The notes beneath the pieces were generated by a model, which made no database searches, had not been told where the DNA came from, and saw only the letters and a program-made list of their open reading frames with translations. A DNA stretch of 64,000 bases from Dinoroseobacter sp039192165 (GTDB taxonomy: Bacteria > Pseudomonadota > Alphaproteobacteria > Rhodobacterales > Rhodobacteraceae), in NCBI GenBank assembly GCA_039192165.1, contig JBCCXD010000001.1, forward strand, positions 496,001 through 560,000, read 5' to 3'. Positions 24,830 to 34,700 of the stretch are shown here, piece by piece (the first letter of the stretch is position 1; each line of letters starts with the position of its first letter). The translations under genes were made by a program, and so were the position numbers.

Positions 24830-25534
24830 ATGGCTGACGAAGAAGACGATATCATCCTTTCGGAACTGCCCGATGACGAGCTGGTCCTGCAGATGCATGA
24901 CGATCTTTACGACGGGCTGAAGGAAGAGATCGAAGAAGGCGTGAACATCCTGCTTGACCGTGGATGGGCGCCGTACAAGATCCTGACCGAAGCTCTGGTG
25001 GCGGGCATGACAGTCGTCGGCAACGATTTCCGCGATGGCATCCTCTTTGTGCCGGAGGTGCTTCTGGCTGCCAACGCGATGAAAGGCGGTATGGCGATCC
25101 TGAAGCCGCTTCTTGCCGAAACCGGGGCTCCGCGCATGGGCAAAATGGTGATTGGCACCGTCAAGGGCGATATCCACGATATTGGCAAGAACCTCGTCTC
25201 GATGATGATGGAAGGCGCGGGTTTCGAGGTTGTGGATCTCGGGATTAACAATCCCGTCGAAAACTATATTGATGCCGCCAAGCGCGAGGAGGCGGATATT
25301 GTTGGTATGTCAGCACTGCTGACCACCACGATGCCCTACATGAAAGTCGTCATCGACACGATGAAAGAACAGGGAATCCGCGACCAGTATATTGTCATGG
25401 TGGGCGGCGCGCCGCTGAACGAGGAGTTCGGTCGCGCCATCGGGGCAGATGCCTATTGCCGAGATGCCGCGGTCGCCGTTGAAACTGCCAAAGAGCTGAT
25501 AAATCGCAAACACAATCAGGTGGCTGCGGGCTGA
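24830..25534 (+). CDS. bmtC: Corrinoid (B12-binding) methyltransferase protein BmtC
   Basis: A 234-residue protein with a helical cap domain (about 1-95, rich in acidic residues) and a Rossmann-like cobalamin-binding domain. The axial-histidine motif is GDIHDIGKNL (DxHxxG), and the loops VVDLGINNPVE and VMVGGAPLNEE line the nucleotide tail. Corrinoid proteins carry the methyl group between a donor methyltransferase and homocysteine. Its gene follows bmtB by 122 bases with an AAAAGGTGAG ribosome site. The methyl-donor module (pterin-binding) and reactivase must be encoded elsewhere. Confidence 0.92.
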   Translation: MADEEDDIILSELPDDELVLQMHDDLYDGLKEEIEEGVNILLDRGWAPYKILTEALVAGMTVVGNDFRDGILFVPEVLLAANAMKGGMAILKPLLAETGAPRMGKMVIGTVKGDIHDIGKNLVSMMMEGAGFEVVDLGINNPVENYIDAAKREEADIVGMSALLTTTMPYMKVVIDTMKEQGIRDQYIVMVGGAPLNEEFGRAIGADAYCRDAAVAVETAKELINRKHNQVAAG

Positions 25535-25592
25535 GGGGTTTTATGGTCTTTGATCCCCTCCCATATTTAAAGCAGGCCAAACGGAGGCACCA

Positions 25593-25778
25593 ATGCCACG
25601 CTCCCTGCTTTTCGTCCTGATCCTCGCCCCGCTCGCGGCAGCTGCGCTAACTGTGTCTGTGGCTGTTATCTTTTCAGACCGTGTAATGGCAGGCGCGGGC
25701 GGAGGGCTGAGCGCGCTGTCCATCTTCCTGATGGTGGGCACTGTTGCGCTATGGGCGCTGCGGCGTCCACGCGAATAA
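25593..25778 (+). CDS. Small membrane protein between bmtC and DUF1638
   Basis: A 61-residue protein with two hydrophobic segments (LLFVLILAPLAAAALTVSV and LSALSIFLMVGTVALWAL) and a basic end (RRPRE). GGAGG lies just before the ATG, which supports translation. The DUF1638 gene starts one base after its stop (TAAGATG) with no ribosome site of its own, so the two are coupled. No family is recognised. Confidence 0.7.
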   Translation: MPRSLLFVLILAPLAAAALTVSVAVIFSDRVMAGAGGGLSALSIFLMVGTVALWALRRPRE

Positions 25779-25779
25779 G

Positions 25780-26412
25780 ATGAACCCCGATGACATCACC
25801 TTGACTGAGCGCGGGCTGCCTCCCCCGGCGCGAGGGACTGTCCTTCTGATCGCCTGCGGGGCGCTGGCCCATGAAATCCTAAGCCTCAAGCGCCTGAATG
25901 GCTGGGATCACCTGAGCTTGTCATGCCTGCCGGCAAAATATCATCTCACACCAGACGTTTTGCCCGACGCGGTCGAGGCCGCTGTTGTTGGCGCGGCAGG
26001 ACAATTCGACAAGATCTTCGTTGTCTATGCCGATTGCGGCACCGGTGGATTGCTCAAGGCGCGATGCGACTCACTGGGTGTGGAAATGGTGGCGGGCCCG
26101 CACTGCTACAGCTTTTTCGAAGGCAATGCCGCCTTTGACGCCCGCAGCGACGAAGAGATGACGACGTTTTACCTTACTGATTTTCTTGTACGCCAGTTCG
26201 ATGCTTTTGTCTGGCGCCCGCTGGGGCTCGATCGCTACCCCCAGCTCCGCGATACCTATTTCGGCAACTATGAAAAGCTGGTTTATCAGGCACAGACAGA
26301 GGATCCGGACCTGACCAAGAAAGCGCGCCAATGCGCTGAACGTCTGGGCCTTGCCTTTGAGCATCGGTACACAAGCTATGGCGATCTCGAGCCCGCGCTC
26401 GCCGCGCTGTGA
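25780..26412 (+). CDS. DUF1638-family protein linked to corrinoid methyl transfer
   Basis: A 210-residue DUF1638 protein. Conserved features are IACGALAHEIL near the N-terminus with a cysteine, the short LSCLPAKYH motif, VVYADCGTGG, and VAGPHCYSFFEGN with a Cys/His pair, which could bind a metal or cofactor. DUF1638 genes commonly sit next to corrinoid methyltransferases, so a role in methyl transfer or corrinoid handling is likely but unproven. The ATG at 25780 lies directly after the upstream stop, with no independent ribosome site. Confidence 0.8.
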   Translation: MNPDDITLTERGLPPPARGTVLLIACGALAHEILSLKRLNGWDHLSLSCLPAKYHLTPDVLPDAVEAAVVGAAGQFDKIFVVYADCGTGGLLKARCDSLGVEMVAGPHCYSFFEGNAAFDARSDEEMTTFYLTDFLVRQFDAFVWRPLGLDRYPQLRDTYFGNYEKLVYQAQTEDPDLTKKARQCAERLGLAFEHRYTSYGDLEPALAAL

Positions 26413-26476
26413 TGCAGGCGCTTGCAGCCCCTGCTTGATGCGCTAGGCTCGCCGCTATGCCAAATCGTTTGCCCAT

Positions 26477-26941
26477 ATGATCGCAGCTGTCCATGCAAGC
26501 CGGGAGGACCTTCTCGCCCGGAGTGGTTTGGAATTCATGCACGCCGTTTTGAGGGGTGAGATGCCGCGCCCGCCTATGGCCGATACGCTCAATTACCGCC
26601 TCACTGAGGTTTCGGAAGGGGCTATCACCTTCATCGGCACCCCGACACTTGAGCACACAAATCCGATGGCGGGCGTCCACGGAGGATGGTACGGGACCTT
26701 GCTTGACAGCGCTATGGGCTGCGCAGTCATGACGGTTGTTCCGAAAGGCCGGCTCTATACAACGCTTGAGTATAAGATAAATATCACGCGGGCGCTTCGG
26801 CCCGGAACTGAAATCACCGCCAAAGCCAGGGTGGATCACAGTGGCCGCACCACTGCTGTAGCCCAGGGAGAAATTCGTGGCGTTGAGGACAACAAGCTCT
26901 ATGCAACCGGGACGACGACATGCCTGATCATGGACGGATGA
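26477..26941 (+). CDS. PaaI-type hotdog thioesterase
   Basis: A 154-residue hotdog-fold protein. The PaaI signature is visible as NPMAGVHGGWYGTLLDSAMGCAV, where the HGG and Asp positions form the acyl-CoA site. The strands YTTLEYKINITRAL and ITAKARVDHSGRTTAVAQGEI follow. It likely hydrolyses an acyl- or aryl-CoA. The start lacks a clear ribosome site. Its stop overlaps the start of the next gene (ATGA at 26938-26941), linking it to the secreted hydrolase. Confidence 0.85.
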   Translation: MIAAVHASREDLLARSGLEFMHAVLRGEMPRPPMADTLNYRLTEVSEGAITFIGTPTLEHTNPMAGVHGGWYGTLLDSAMGCAVMTVVPKGRLYTTLEYKINITRALRPGTEITAKARVDHSGRTTAVAQGEIRGVEDNKLYATGTTTCLIMDG

Positions 26942-28017
26942 TGGACCGGAGCCGCACCTCCCGGATCCTAAAAAGAGCGTTCAGACTATCGGTGACTGCT
27001 GCTTTTCTGAGTCTCGGGCTCGGCACTGCTGAATTGGCTCAGGCACAGCAAAGCGTCTCGAGCGGCGCAAGCTCCCTGCCATTTCTAACCCTGCGCGACC
27101 GAACTGGCGAAAGCAGCCCGCAAAAGTACTTTGGCGACGATCGGAGCGATCTCAAAGCAGGTTGGTGCGATGTCAGGGAAACAAAACTCTCTTTGTTGAC
27201 CCCTCTGGCCGAGGCCAGCACGCTGCGCATACCTGACGAAATCACACGCCTGTCCGCCATTCGGGAGACGTCCCCCGACGCGATTTACGATGCGGTCCGT
27301 GACAGTACCGGCGACGCGCGTCCTTTATTTTACACCCATGGGTTCTTCATTGACTTTGACAAAGGGTGCAGGCGTGCCACCCTTTTCATGCAAAACACAC
27401 GGACCGAGGGCAGGTTCCTGTGGTTCAGTTGGCCCTCTGACGGTGCGATTTTCAATTACACTCACGACGAGGCCGACCTCTACTGGAGTCTGCCGGAATA
27501 CGCCGATGCGATCCTTGAGATGCATCGGAGGTTTGGACCGAACCGGGTCGACGTTGCGGGCCACAGCCTGGGTGGACGCGGCCTTGTGCTGGCGCTCAAC
27601 GAGGTGGCCGTGCGTGAGCCTGGCACGCGGTTGGGGCATGTCGTTCTGCTGGCGCCCGACATGGACGCCGACATCTTTGCAGGCATCCTGCCGAGAATTC
27701 GCCCGATCGTGGACAGTCTGACGATTTATGTCAGCGGGACAGATCGACCGCTCGCGCTCTCAGAGCAGCTACATGGCTACGCGCGGCTCGGCCAGGCTGG
27801 CAATGATGTCAGCGCCTTCACGGATGTCGAGATCATCGATGTAACCGACCTGCCATTGCGCAGCCCGACAGGGCATCTTTACCATATCTACAACCCGGAA
27901 GTGGGGGCGGATATCGATCAGCTTCTGAGCCAGGGCAAACGCGCCTCTGAAAGAGAAAACCTTACAAAAATCGGGCCAAATCTGTGGTCGCTGACACGCG
28001 GCGCCACTGAAAAGTAG
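26938..28017 (+). CDS. Exported alpha/beta hydrolase (DUF900-like)
   Basis: A 359-residue protein beginning with an export signal: basic residues, a hydrophobic core (VTAAFLSLGLGTAELA) and an AQA cleavage site near residue 36. The mature part contains a DUF900-type alpha/beta hydrolase fold with FYTHGFFIDFDKG as oxyanion region, nucleophile Ser in VAGHSLGGRGLVL, Asp in VLLAPDMDADIF and a late His (GHLYHIYN). It is a periplasmic or secreted esterase or lipase of unknown substrate. The start overlaps the thioesterase stop by four bases. It is convergent with the DUF2235 gene, only 4 bases away. Confidence 0.82.
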   Translation: MMDRSRTSRILKRAFRLSVTAAFLSLGLGTAELAQAQQSVSSGASSLPFLTLRDRTGESSPQKYFGDDRSDLKAGWCDVRETKLSLLTPLAEASTLRIPDEITRLSAIRETSPDAIYDAVRDSTGDARPLFYTHGFFIDFDKGCRRATLFMQNTRTEGRFLWFSWPSDGAIFNYTHDEADLYWSLPEYADAILEMHRRFGPNRVDVAGHSLGGRGLVLALNEVAVREPGTRLGHVVLLAPDMDADIFAGILPRIRPIVDSLTIYVSGTDRPLALSEQLHGYARLGQAGNDVSAFTDVEIIDVTDLPLRSPTGHLYHIYNPEVGADIDQLLSQGKRASERENLTKIGPNLWSLTRGATEK

Positions 28018-28021
28018 CGCG

Positions 28022-29101
28022 CTATCGGGAACCTGCGCCCCGCACGGCTTTCACACGCTCTCTGAGCGCATCTGACACTTTGCCGATACCAGCCATGGTC
28101 GGGACCCACGTATCATGCCCGAAGCGGCGCGGTTTGGCGCTCGACGGTACCGTTTCATGCAGGTGCTCGGACCGGTCCTGGCCCACATTGCGTTGCTTGC
28201 GCAGCCAGAAAAGCTTGCCCCAGCCCCGGTTCATACCAACCGATGGCGCCTCCGGGTCGCACGGGTAATCCGCCTGCCAACGATCTGGAAGACGCAGCCC
28301 GCACGTCTCTGCCTGCTCCATCATCCAAACGAAAGGTATGTTTGAAAGGCGCCGTGCCTCACGCCGACCGTTCAGCTGGCCGCCAACGTCGCCATGTGTG
28401 CCCCTGAACCAGACCTGCTCTACATGACCGTCCCAGCCGGGAGGACAGCGCCACAGCACCGGCTCAAACGCCTCGCGTGTCTCATCAAGCGCCAGGGCAT
28501 GAAAGCCATGTTTGACGGTGCTACTCAACTGGTCCGAGTGAAACTCCGTCGCCATCGGGGCCAGCCGCCAGAGAACAGGCACACGCAATCCAAGCGCCTT
28601 GACCGTGTCCCAGACACCTATCATTTCCACCTGCACATTCTGGCGGCAGTACTTGTCTGCAAAGCGCGATCCGTACCGGCTGCGCCGACGCTCCCGATAG
28701 TAGGTGTAGACGTAGTTGACATACCTGTCCGAGGCGACTTCGGGTCTTAGAAGACCATAGCGATCGATGACACCCGCCAATGAGCGAACGGCAAACGCTC
28801 CGCGTGAATATCCAATCAGGAAAATCCGGTCCCCGGGGCGCCAGCGATGACACAGGAACCGATAGGCCCGGCGAATCTGCCGGTTGATCCCAATGCCGGC
28901 CAAGACCGCTTTGGTATGTCCCCATGTGGGCCATTGGATACCTGGCTCATAGAAAAGGGTTGTGTCCGGCGAACGGCGCGTACGGATCAACTTGTAGGCC
29001 AGGCCGGCATTGGTTTCCTCCCCGGGCATCAGCGAGGACATCGTTCCATCAAGGATAACGATGTGGTCTGTGCCTTTGCGGATCCGGTCATCAAATGCCA
29101 T
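28022..29101 (-). CDS. DUF2235 alpha/beta hydrolase
   Basis: A 359-residue DUF2235 protein. The signature nucleophile elbow is IFLIGYSRGAFAVRSLAG (GxSxG). The opening VILDGTMSSLMPG corresponds to the DGT motif of the family, VEMIGVWDTVKALG supplies the acidic region, and WFRGTHGDVGG supplies the histidine. Some DUF2235 proteins are type VI secretion phospholipase effectors, but no VgrG, PAAR or immunity gene is nearby and no signal peptide is seen, so it is more likely a cytoplasmic housekeeping hydrolase. Confidence 0.85.
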   Translation of the reverse strand: MAFDDRIRKGTDHIVILDGTMSSLMPGEETNAGLAYKLIRTRRSPDTTLFYEPGIQWPTWGHTKAVLAGIGINRQIRRAYRFLCHRWRPGDRIFLIGYSRGAFAVRSLAGVIDRYGLLRPEVASDRYVNYVYTYYRERRRSRYGSRFADKYCRQNVQVEMIGVWDTVKALGLRVPVLWRLAPMATEFHSDQLSSTVKHGFHALALDETREAFEPVLWRCPPGWDGHVEQVWFRGTHGDVGGQLNGRREARRLSNIPFVWMMEQAETCGLRLPDRWQADYPCDPEAPSVGMNRGWGKLFWLRKQRNVGQDRSEHLHETVPSSAKPRRFGHDTWVPTMAGIGKVSDALRERVKAVRGAGSR

Positions 29102-29299
29102 CGGGCCTCCTTCGGAGGCTCCAATTGGACATCAGGCCAAGGGCCTCTCCTAACTATATGGCAAAAGACCTGAAAAAAACGTCATCAAACCCGCACACGA
29201 CGCAACAAAGCCCCGTGACATAGCGTGATTGATGCGCAGCGCTCATCATTCCTGGTTTCGGGTATCCCTGCTTTTGACGTGCGCGAAACAACGGTTGTG

Positions 29300-31585
29300 C
29301 TAGGCCGCCTTCTGCAACATCTGCCACAGCCTGTGTGGCGTAAACGGCATGTCCACCTGTCTCACCCCAGTGTCCCAAACAGCATCCTGTACAGCATTTG
29401 CGACCGCGGCCAGCGCCCCGATGGTCCCAGCTTCGCCGCACCCTTTCATACCGAAGACATTGTTCTTCGAAGGCACCGGTTCTGAATAGAATGCCAGCAT
29501 CGGAAGGCTGTCGGCCCGAGGCATGGCGTAATCCATAAAGGTCGCGGTCAACAGCTGACCGGTATCATCATACACTACATGCTCACTGACTGCTTGCCCG
29601 ATGCCTTGCGCGACACCGCCATGCACCTGTCCTTCGGCCAAACGCGGATTGATCAGAACGCCAAAGTCGTCCACTGCGGTGTAGCGCTCCACCGACATTA
29701 CGCCTGTCTGCGGGTCGATCTCCACCTCGGCAACATGTGCTCCGTTGGGAAAGGAACGATCCTCCAGAGTGATCCGGGCACTTTGGTGCAACAACTCGGT
29801 CTGTCCGGCTGCGCGGAGGATTTCGGACGCATCGACCAAGCTCAGAAACCGGTTTGTGCCCTCGGCGCGAAAGGCCCCCTCCTCAAAGCGCAGGGCGTCC
29901 GGGTCAACAGCCAATTCGTCGGCAACAAAGGGAAGAAAAGCTGCGATGGTCTTGTCGACCACCGCCCGCATCGCACTGCCCTGCACAGTAACGGAACGCG
30001 AACCGCCGGTGCCACCGCCCTGCTTGATCAGGTCGCTGTCGCCCTGGACAATCAAAACCCGGTCGGGATCGATCCCCGCACTCTCCCACAGTATCTGCTT
30101 GTACACCGTCTCGTGGCCCTGTCCGTTGGACTGCGTGCCGACGCGCAGCTCGACCATGCCGTCGTCGCGAAACAGAAGTTGCGCGCCTTCGCTCGGGTCC
30201 CCGAGAATGGCTTCGATATAGTAGCAGAGCCCGATCCCGCGCAGCTTGCCGCTGGCAGCGCTTGCAGTGCGCCGACGGGCAAATCCTTCAAGATCGGCCT
30301 CCTGTGCGGCCCGATCCATAACCCGCGCAAACTCGCCGACATCGTAGGTCTCGCCCGATGGCGCAGTATAGGGCATTTGGTCAGGCCGGATGAAATTTCG
30401 TCGGCGCAGCTCCCATGGATCGACACCCAGCTCGCGCGCGGCGTAATCCATAGCCCGCTCCAGAGTGTAGATCGCCTCGGGACGCCCTGCACCGCGATAG
30501 GCATCCACCTGCGTGGTGTTCGTGTAAATACCGCGTACGCGCATGTGAGCCAGTTCGATATCATAAACCCCGGTCATAACCTTGAGCGCCAGGTTGGTCT
30601 GAATGGCCTGAGCGAATTGAGAGTTATATGCGCCAAGATTGTTGAGAACATCCGCGTTGAAAGCGACCAGACGCAAATCTGCGTCAAAACCCATCGTTAC
30701 ATCGCTTACCAGGTCGCGGCCGGAATTGTCCGACAGCATGGCTTCGGTGCGCTCGGAGATCCAAAGACATGGTCGCCCAAGCGTCCGCGCCACATGCGCG
30801 GTAATGAAGTACTCAGGATAACCCATTGATTTCATGCCAAACCCGCCACCTACATCAGGCGTGGTTACGCGCACAGCGGTGTCTTCAAGCCCCAGGTGTT
30901 GGCAAAGCTGGCTTTTGATTGGCCAGACACCCTGAGCACTTACGCTCAGATGAAGCCGTTCACCCTCTGGCGCGGCCCAGCAGCCACGCGGCTCGAGCGA
31001 GTTGGCGATGATGCGGTTGTCTTCCACCTTCAGCCGTACCACATGCTCCGCGCCCTGAAGCGCAGACGCGACAGTTCCGGGATCCCCATGCGCCCAGTCA
31101 TAACCGACATTCTCAGTCACACCTTCGTGGAGCGGCGCACCGCCGGGCTCCAGCTCCAGCTTTACGGCAAGATCATCGTAAGAGACGTCAATCGCTTCCA
31201 GCGCATCCAACGCCTGCGCCCGGGTCTCCGCAAAGATCATCGCAATGGCTTCGCCGACGAAGCGCACACTGCCGCGTGCAAGCAAGGGCCGCTCTGGTCC
31301 CGCGCCCTTCGTTCCGTCACGGTTCGGCACTCGCACACCAAACATGCCCAATCGCACGCCTGCGGCCTCCAGCCGCTCGGCCGTCATGATTGCCGCGACA
31401 CCCGGCATCGCTTCGGCCGCGGCAAGGTCAAGAACGGAAATGTGTGCGTGCGCCACCGGAGACCGCAAAACCACGCCAACCAGCGCCCCAGCCGGCGCCG
31501 TATCGGCGATGTATCGCCCTTTCCCTGTCAGCAGACGCGCATCTTCAACCCGCGTGGCCGGCTGGCTCAAACCAAATTTTTCCAT
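29300..31585 (-). CDS. Molybdenum hydroxylase large subunit (CoxL form II-like)
   Basis: A 761-residue xanthine-oxidase-family molybdopterin-binding subunit. It has the aldehyde-oxidase a/b hammerhead domain (about 20-130) and the molybdopterin domains after it, including GGGFGMKSMGYPE and the active-site loop AYRGAGRPEA. That loop is the form II signature; true aerobic CO dehydrogenase has AYXCSFR instead. The late glutamate region is GMKGCGEAGTIGALAA. The FAD (CoxM) and iron-sulfur (CoxS) partner genes are absent from both sides, so its electron path must use subunits encoded elsewhere. The start at 31585 follows a GGAG site; the longer frame overlaps the divergent valS promoter. Confidence 0.88.
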   Translation of the reverse strand: MEKFGLSQPATRVEDARLLTGKGRYIADTAPAGALVGVVLRSPVAHAHISVLDLAAAEAMPGVAAIMTAERLEAAGVRLGMFGVRVPNRDGTKGAGPERPLLARGSVRFVGEAIAMIFAETRAQALDALEAIDVSYDDLAVKLELEPGGAPLHEGVTENVGYDWAHGDPGTVASALQGAEHVVRLKVEDNRIIANSLEPRGCWAAPEGERLHLSVSAQGVWPIKSQLCQHLGLEDTAVRVTTPDVGGGFGMKSMGYPEYFITAHVARTLGRPCLWISERTEAMLSDNSGRDLVSDVTMGFDADLRLVAFNADVLNNLGAYNSQFAQAIQTNLALKVMTGVYDIELAHMRVRGIYTNTTQVDAYRGAGRPEAIYTLERAMDYAARELGVDPWELRRRNFIRPDQMPYTAPSGETYDVGEFARVMDRAAQEADLEGFARRRTASAASGKLRGIGLCYYIEAILGDPSEGAQLLFRDDGMVELRVGTQSNGQGHETVYKQILWESAGIDPDRVLIVQGDSDLIKQGGGTGGSRSVTVQGSAMRAVVDKTIAAFLPFVADELAVDPDALRFEEGAFRAEGTNRFLSLVDASEILRAAGQTELLHQSARITLEDRSFPNGAHVAEVEIDPQTGVMSVERYTAVDDFGVLINPRLAEGQVHGGVAQGIGQAVSEHVVYDDTGQLLTATFMDYAMPRADSLPMLAFYSEPVPSKNNVFGMKGCGEAGTIGALAAVANAVQDAVWDTGVRQVDMPFTPHRLWQMLQKAA

Positions 31586-31731
31586 TCTACCGCTCCCGGG
31601 AAACCTGTTGATGCGGACATTAGGCGCGCGCGCAGCCCTGTCCAGTCGGCATAGTGATTTGTGCCGAGCGGCCCCTTTCCCTTCGCGCGTGCCTGTCGTA
31701 TCTGGCACCCAAAGCTAGAGGTGACCGACCG

Positions 31732-34700
31732 ATGCCAATGGAAAAAACCTTTGATTCCGCAAGTGCAGAGCCGCGTATAACGGAGGCCTGGGAACGGGCC
31801 AATGCGTTCGCAGCGGGTGCCAACGCGTCTCGTGCGGAGACCTACTGCATCATGATCCCGCCCCCGAATGTTACCGGGTCGCTGCACATTGGCCATGCAT
31901 TCAACAACACATTGCAGGATATCCTGATCCGATGGCACCGGATGCGCGGCTTCGACACCTTGTGGCAACCCGGAACCGATCATGCAGGCATCGCCACACA
32001 GATGGTCACTGAGCGCGATATGGCTGCCAATCAGGAGCCGTCTCGTCAGGAGATGGGGCGCGCAGCGTTTGTCGACCGTGTCTGGCAACAAAAGGTGAAA
32101 TCCCGCGGAACGATCATTGGCCAGCTCAAGCGCCTAGGCGCCTCGTGCGACTGGTCGCGCGAGGCCTTTACCATGGGCGGCGCGCCCGGTGATCCGAACA
32201 AGGGCGATGGCTCACCCAATTTCCATGATGCAGTGATCAGGGTCTTCGTCGACATGTACGAAAAGGGCCTGATCTATCGCGGTCAGCGGCTGGTGAACTG
32301 GGACCCGCATTTCGAGACGGCAATCTCCGATCTCGAGGTGGAGCAGATCGAAGTCAACGGCAACATGTGGCGCCTGCGCTATGCGCTGGAAGGCGGCGAA
32401 AGCTATGAGCACCCGGTTGAATTCGACGAGGAAGGAAAGCCCACCGCATATGAGACACGCGACTACCTGACCGTCGCGACCACCCGCCCCGAGACAATGC
32501 TGGGCGATACGGGCGTTGCAGTGCACCCAGATGATACGCGCTATCAGCATCTGATTGGCAAAACCGTCCGGCTGCCGCTTGTCGGCAGGTCACTCCCTAT
32601 TGTGGCTGACAAGTATGCCGACCCTGAAAAAGGCACCGGCGCGGTGAAGATCACCCCCGCCCATGACTTCAATGATGCCGAGGTTGGTGCCCGCACCGGT
32701 CTGCGGACGATAAACATCATGAACACGCAGGCAGGCATCGCGGTCGAGGAGAATGCAGCCTTCCTCGAAGGCTGCGACCCGGCGCCCGAGGCGATGGCGC
32801 TCCACGGTCTGGACCGCTACGACGCCCGCAAGCGGATTATCGCTCTGGCGGAGAAACAGGGCTGGCTCGACGGCATCGATGCCGACCGCCACATGGTCCC
32901 GCATGGCGACCGCTCCAAGGTCGCGATTGAGCCCTTTCTGACCGATCAGTGGTTCGTCGACACCTCCAAGATCGTCGACCCGGCGCTGAATGCAGTCAAA
33001 TCAGGTCGCGTGAAGATCCAGCCCGAGAGCGGTGAAAAGACATATTACCACTGGCTCGAGAATATCGAGCCTTGGTGCATCTCCCGCCAGCTCTGGTGGG
33101 GGCACCAGATCCCGGTTTGGTACGGGCTCAACATGTCGCTGACTTCTGCGCATCTGGCAGAGGCGGGCGTCCCAGCGGGCTCTGCCGAGGACTGGGATGC
33201 GATCGATATGGGTGCGGCTCTGGCCTTCGACGGGCTTGTTCATGGGGGGGAGCACTACCATTGCGCCACAACCCTCGAGAATGTCTCGCAGAAGTTTCTC
33301 GACGACCTGGCGAGCCTGCCTGCTCCGCTGAATCACGCGCAAATCATCGAAGTCCCCGACAAGACCGCTGCCATGGACAGGCTGGCAGAGAGCCTGTCCG
33401 CCTATGCCATGAGCCAGGACCCGACGAGGCTCGTGTACCCCGTCTGGCGCGACCCCGACGTGCTCGACACATGGTTCTCCTCCGGCCTCTGGCCTATTGG
33501 GACGCTCGGCTGGCCCGAGAAAACGCCTGAGATGGAAAAGTACTTCCCCACCTCCGTGCTCGTCACTGGCTTTGACATCCTGTTCTTCTGGGTCGCGCGC
33601 ATGATGATGATGCAGCTTGCCGTCGAGGATGAGGTGCCTTTTGACGAGGTATACCTGCACGGTCTCGTGCGCGACGCCAAAGGCAAAAAGATGTCCAAAT
33701 CGGTCGGCAACGTCGTCGACCCGCTCGAAGTGATCGACGAGTTCGGGGCAGATGCGCTGCGGTTCTCTTCTGCCGCAATGGCCGCACTAGGTGGGGTGCT
33801 GAAGCTCGATATGGAGCGCATCAAGGGCTATCGCAACTTCACCACGAAGCTCTGGAACGCGGCGCGATTTGCCGAGATGAATGAAGTATTCGCCCATCGC
33901 GGCGCGTCTGACCGGTCCAGAGACGATGCCACGCAGACCGTGAATCGCTGGATCGTGGGCGAGACCGCCAAAGTCCGCGAAGTGGTCGACGAGGCGCTGG
34001 CCGCCTACCGCTTCAACGACGCCGCCAACGCACTTTATGCCTTTGTCTGGGGCAAGGTGTGCGACTGGTATCTGGAATTTGCAAAACCGCTTTTTGCGTC
34101 GGAAGACGCTGACATTGTTCAGGAAACTCGCGAGACCATGGCCTGGGTACTGGATCAGTGTTTCATCCTGCTGCACCCGATCACCCCCTTTATCACCGAG
34201 GAGCTGTGGGCAATCACCGCCGAGCGTGAGAAACCGTGCGTCCACGCGGACTGGCCCACATACACAGCGGCCGATCTAGTCGACGCTCAGGCCGATCGCG
34301 AAATGAACTGGGTTATCGACCTGATCGAGCAAGTGCGCTCGGTCCGGGCCCAGATGCGGGTGCCTGTCGGGCTCTATGTCCCTGTCCTGCAACTTGGCCT
34401 CGATGCAGCAGGCAAGGCCGCCTATGCCGGGAACGAAACGCTGATCAAGCGGCTTGCACGGATCGAAGGCGTGAGCGAAACCAAAGAGCCCCCGAAAGGT
34501 GCGCTGACCATTGCGGTCGAAGGCGGCACCTTTGCGCTGCCGCTCGCGGATATCATAGATGTGGCCGAGGAAAAGGCGCGGCTCGAAAAAACCGTGATAA
34601 AGTTGGAAAAGGAACTGGGCGGTATACGCGGGCGGCTGGGCAACCAGAAATTCCTCGCATCGGCCCCCGAAGACGTCGTAACCGAAAACCGCGCGCGTCT

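Noticed and set aside
29579..30829. Plus-strand 416-residue frame opposite the CoxL-like gene
   Set aside because: Antisense shadow with no ribosome site or family motifs; the minus-strand enzyme is complete.
33001..33660. Long minus-strand frame inside valS
   Set aside because: It is a shadow of the valS codon pattern; valS itself is unmistakable.
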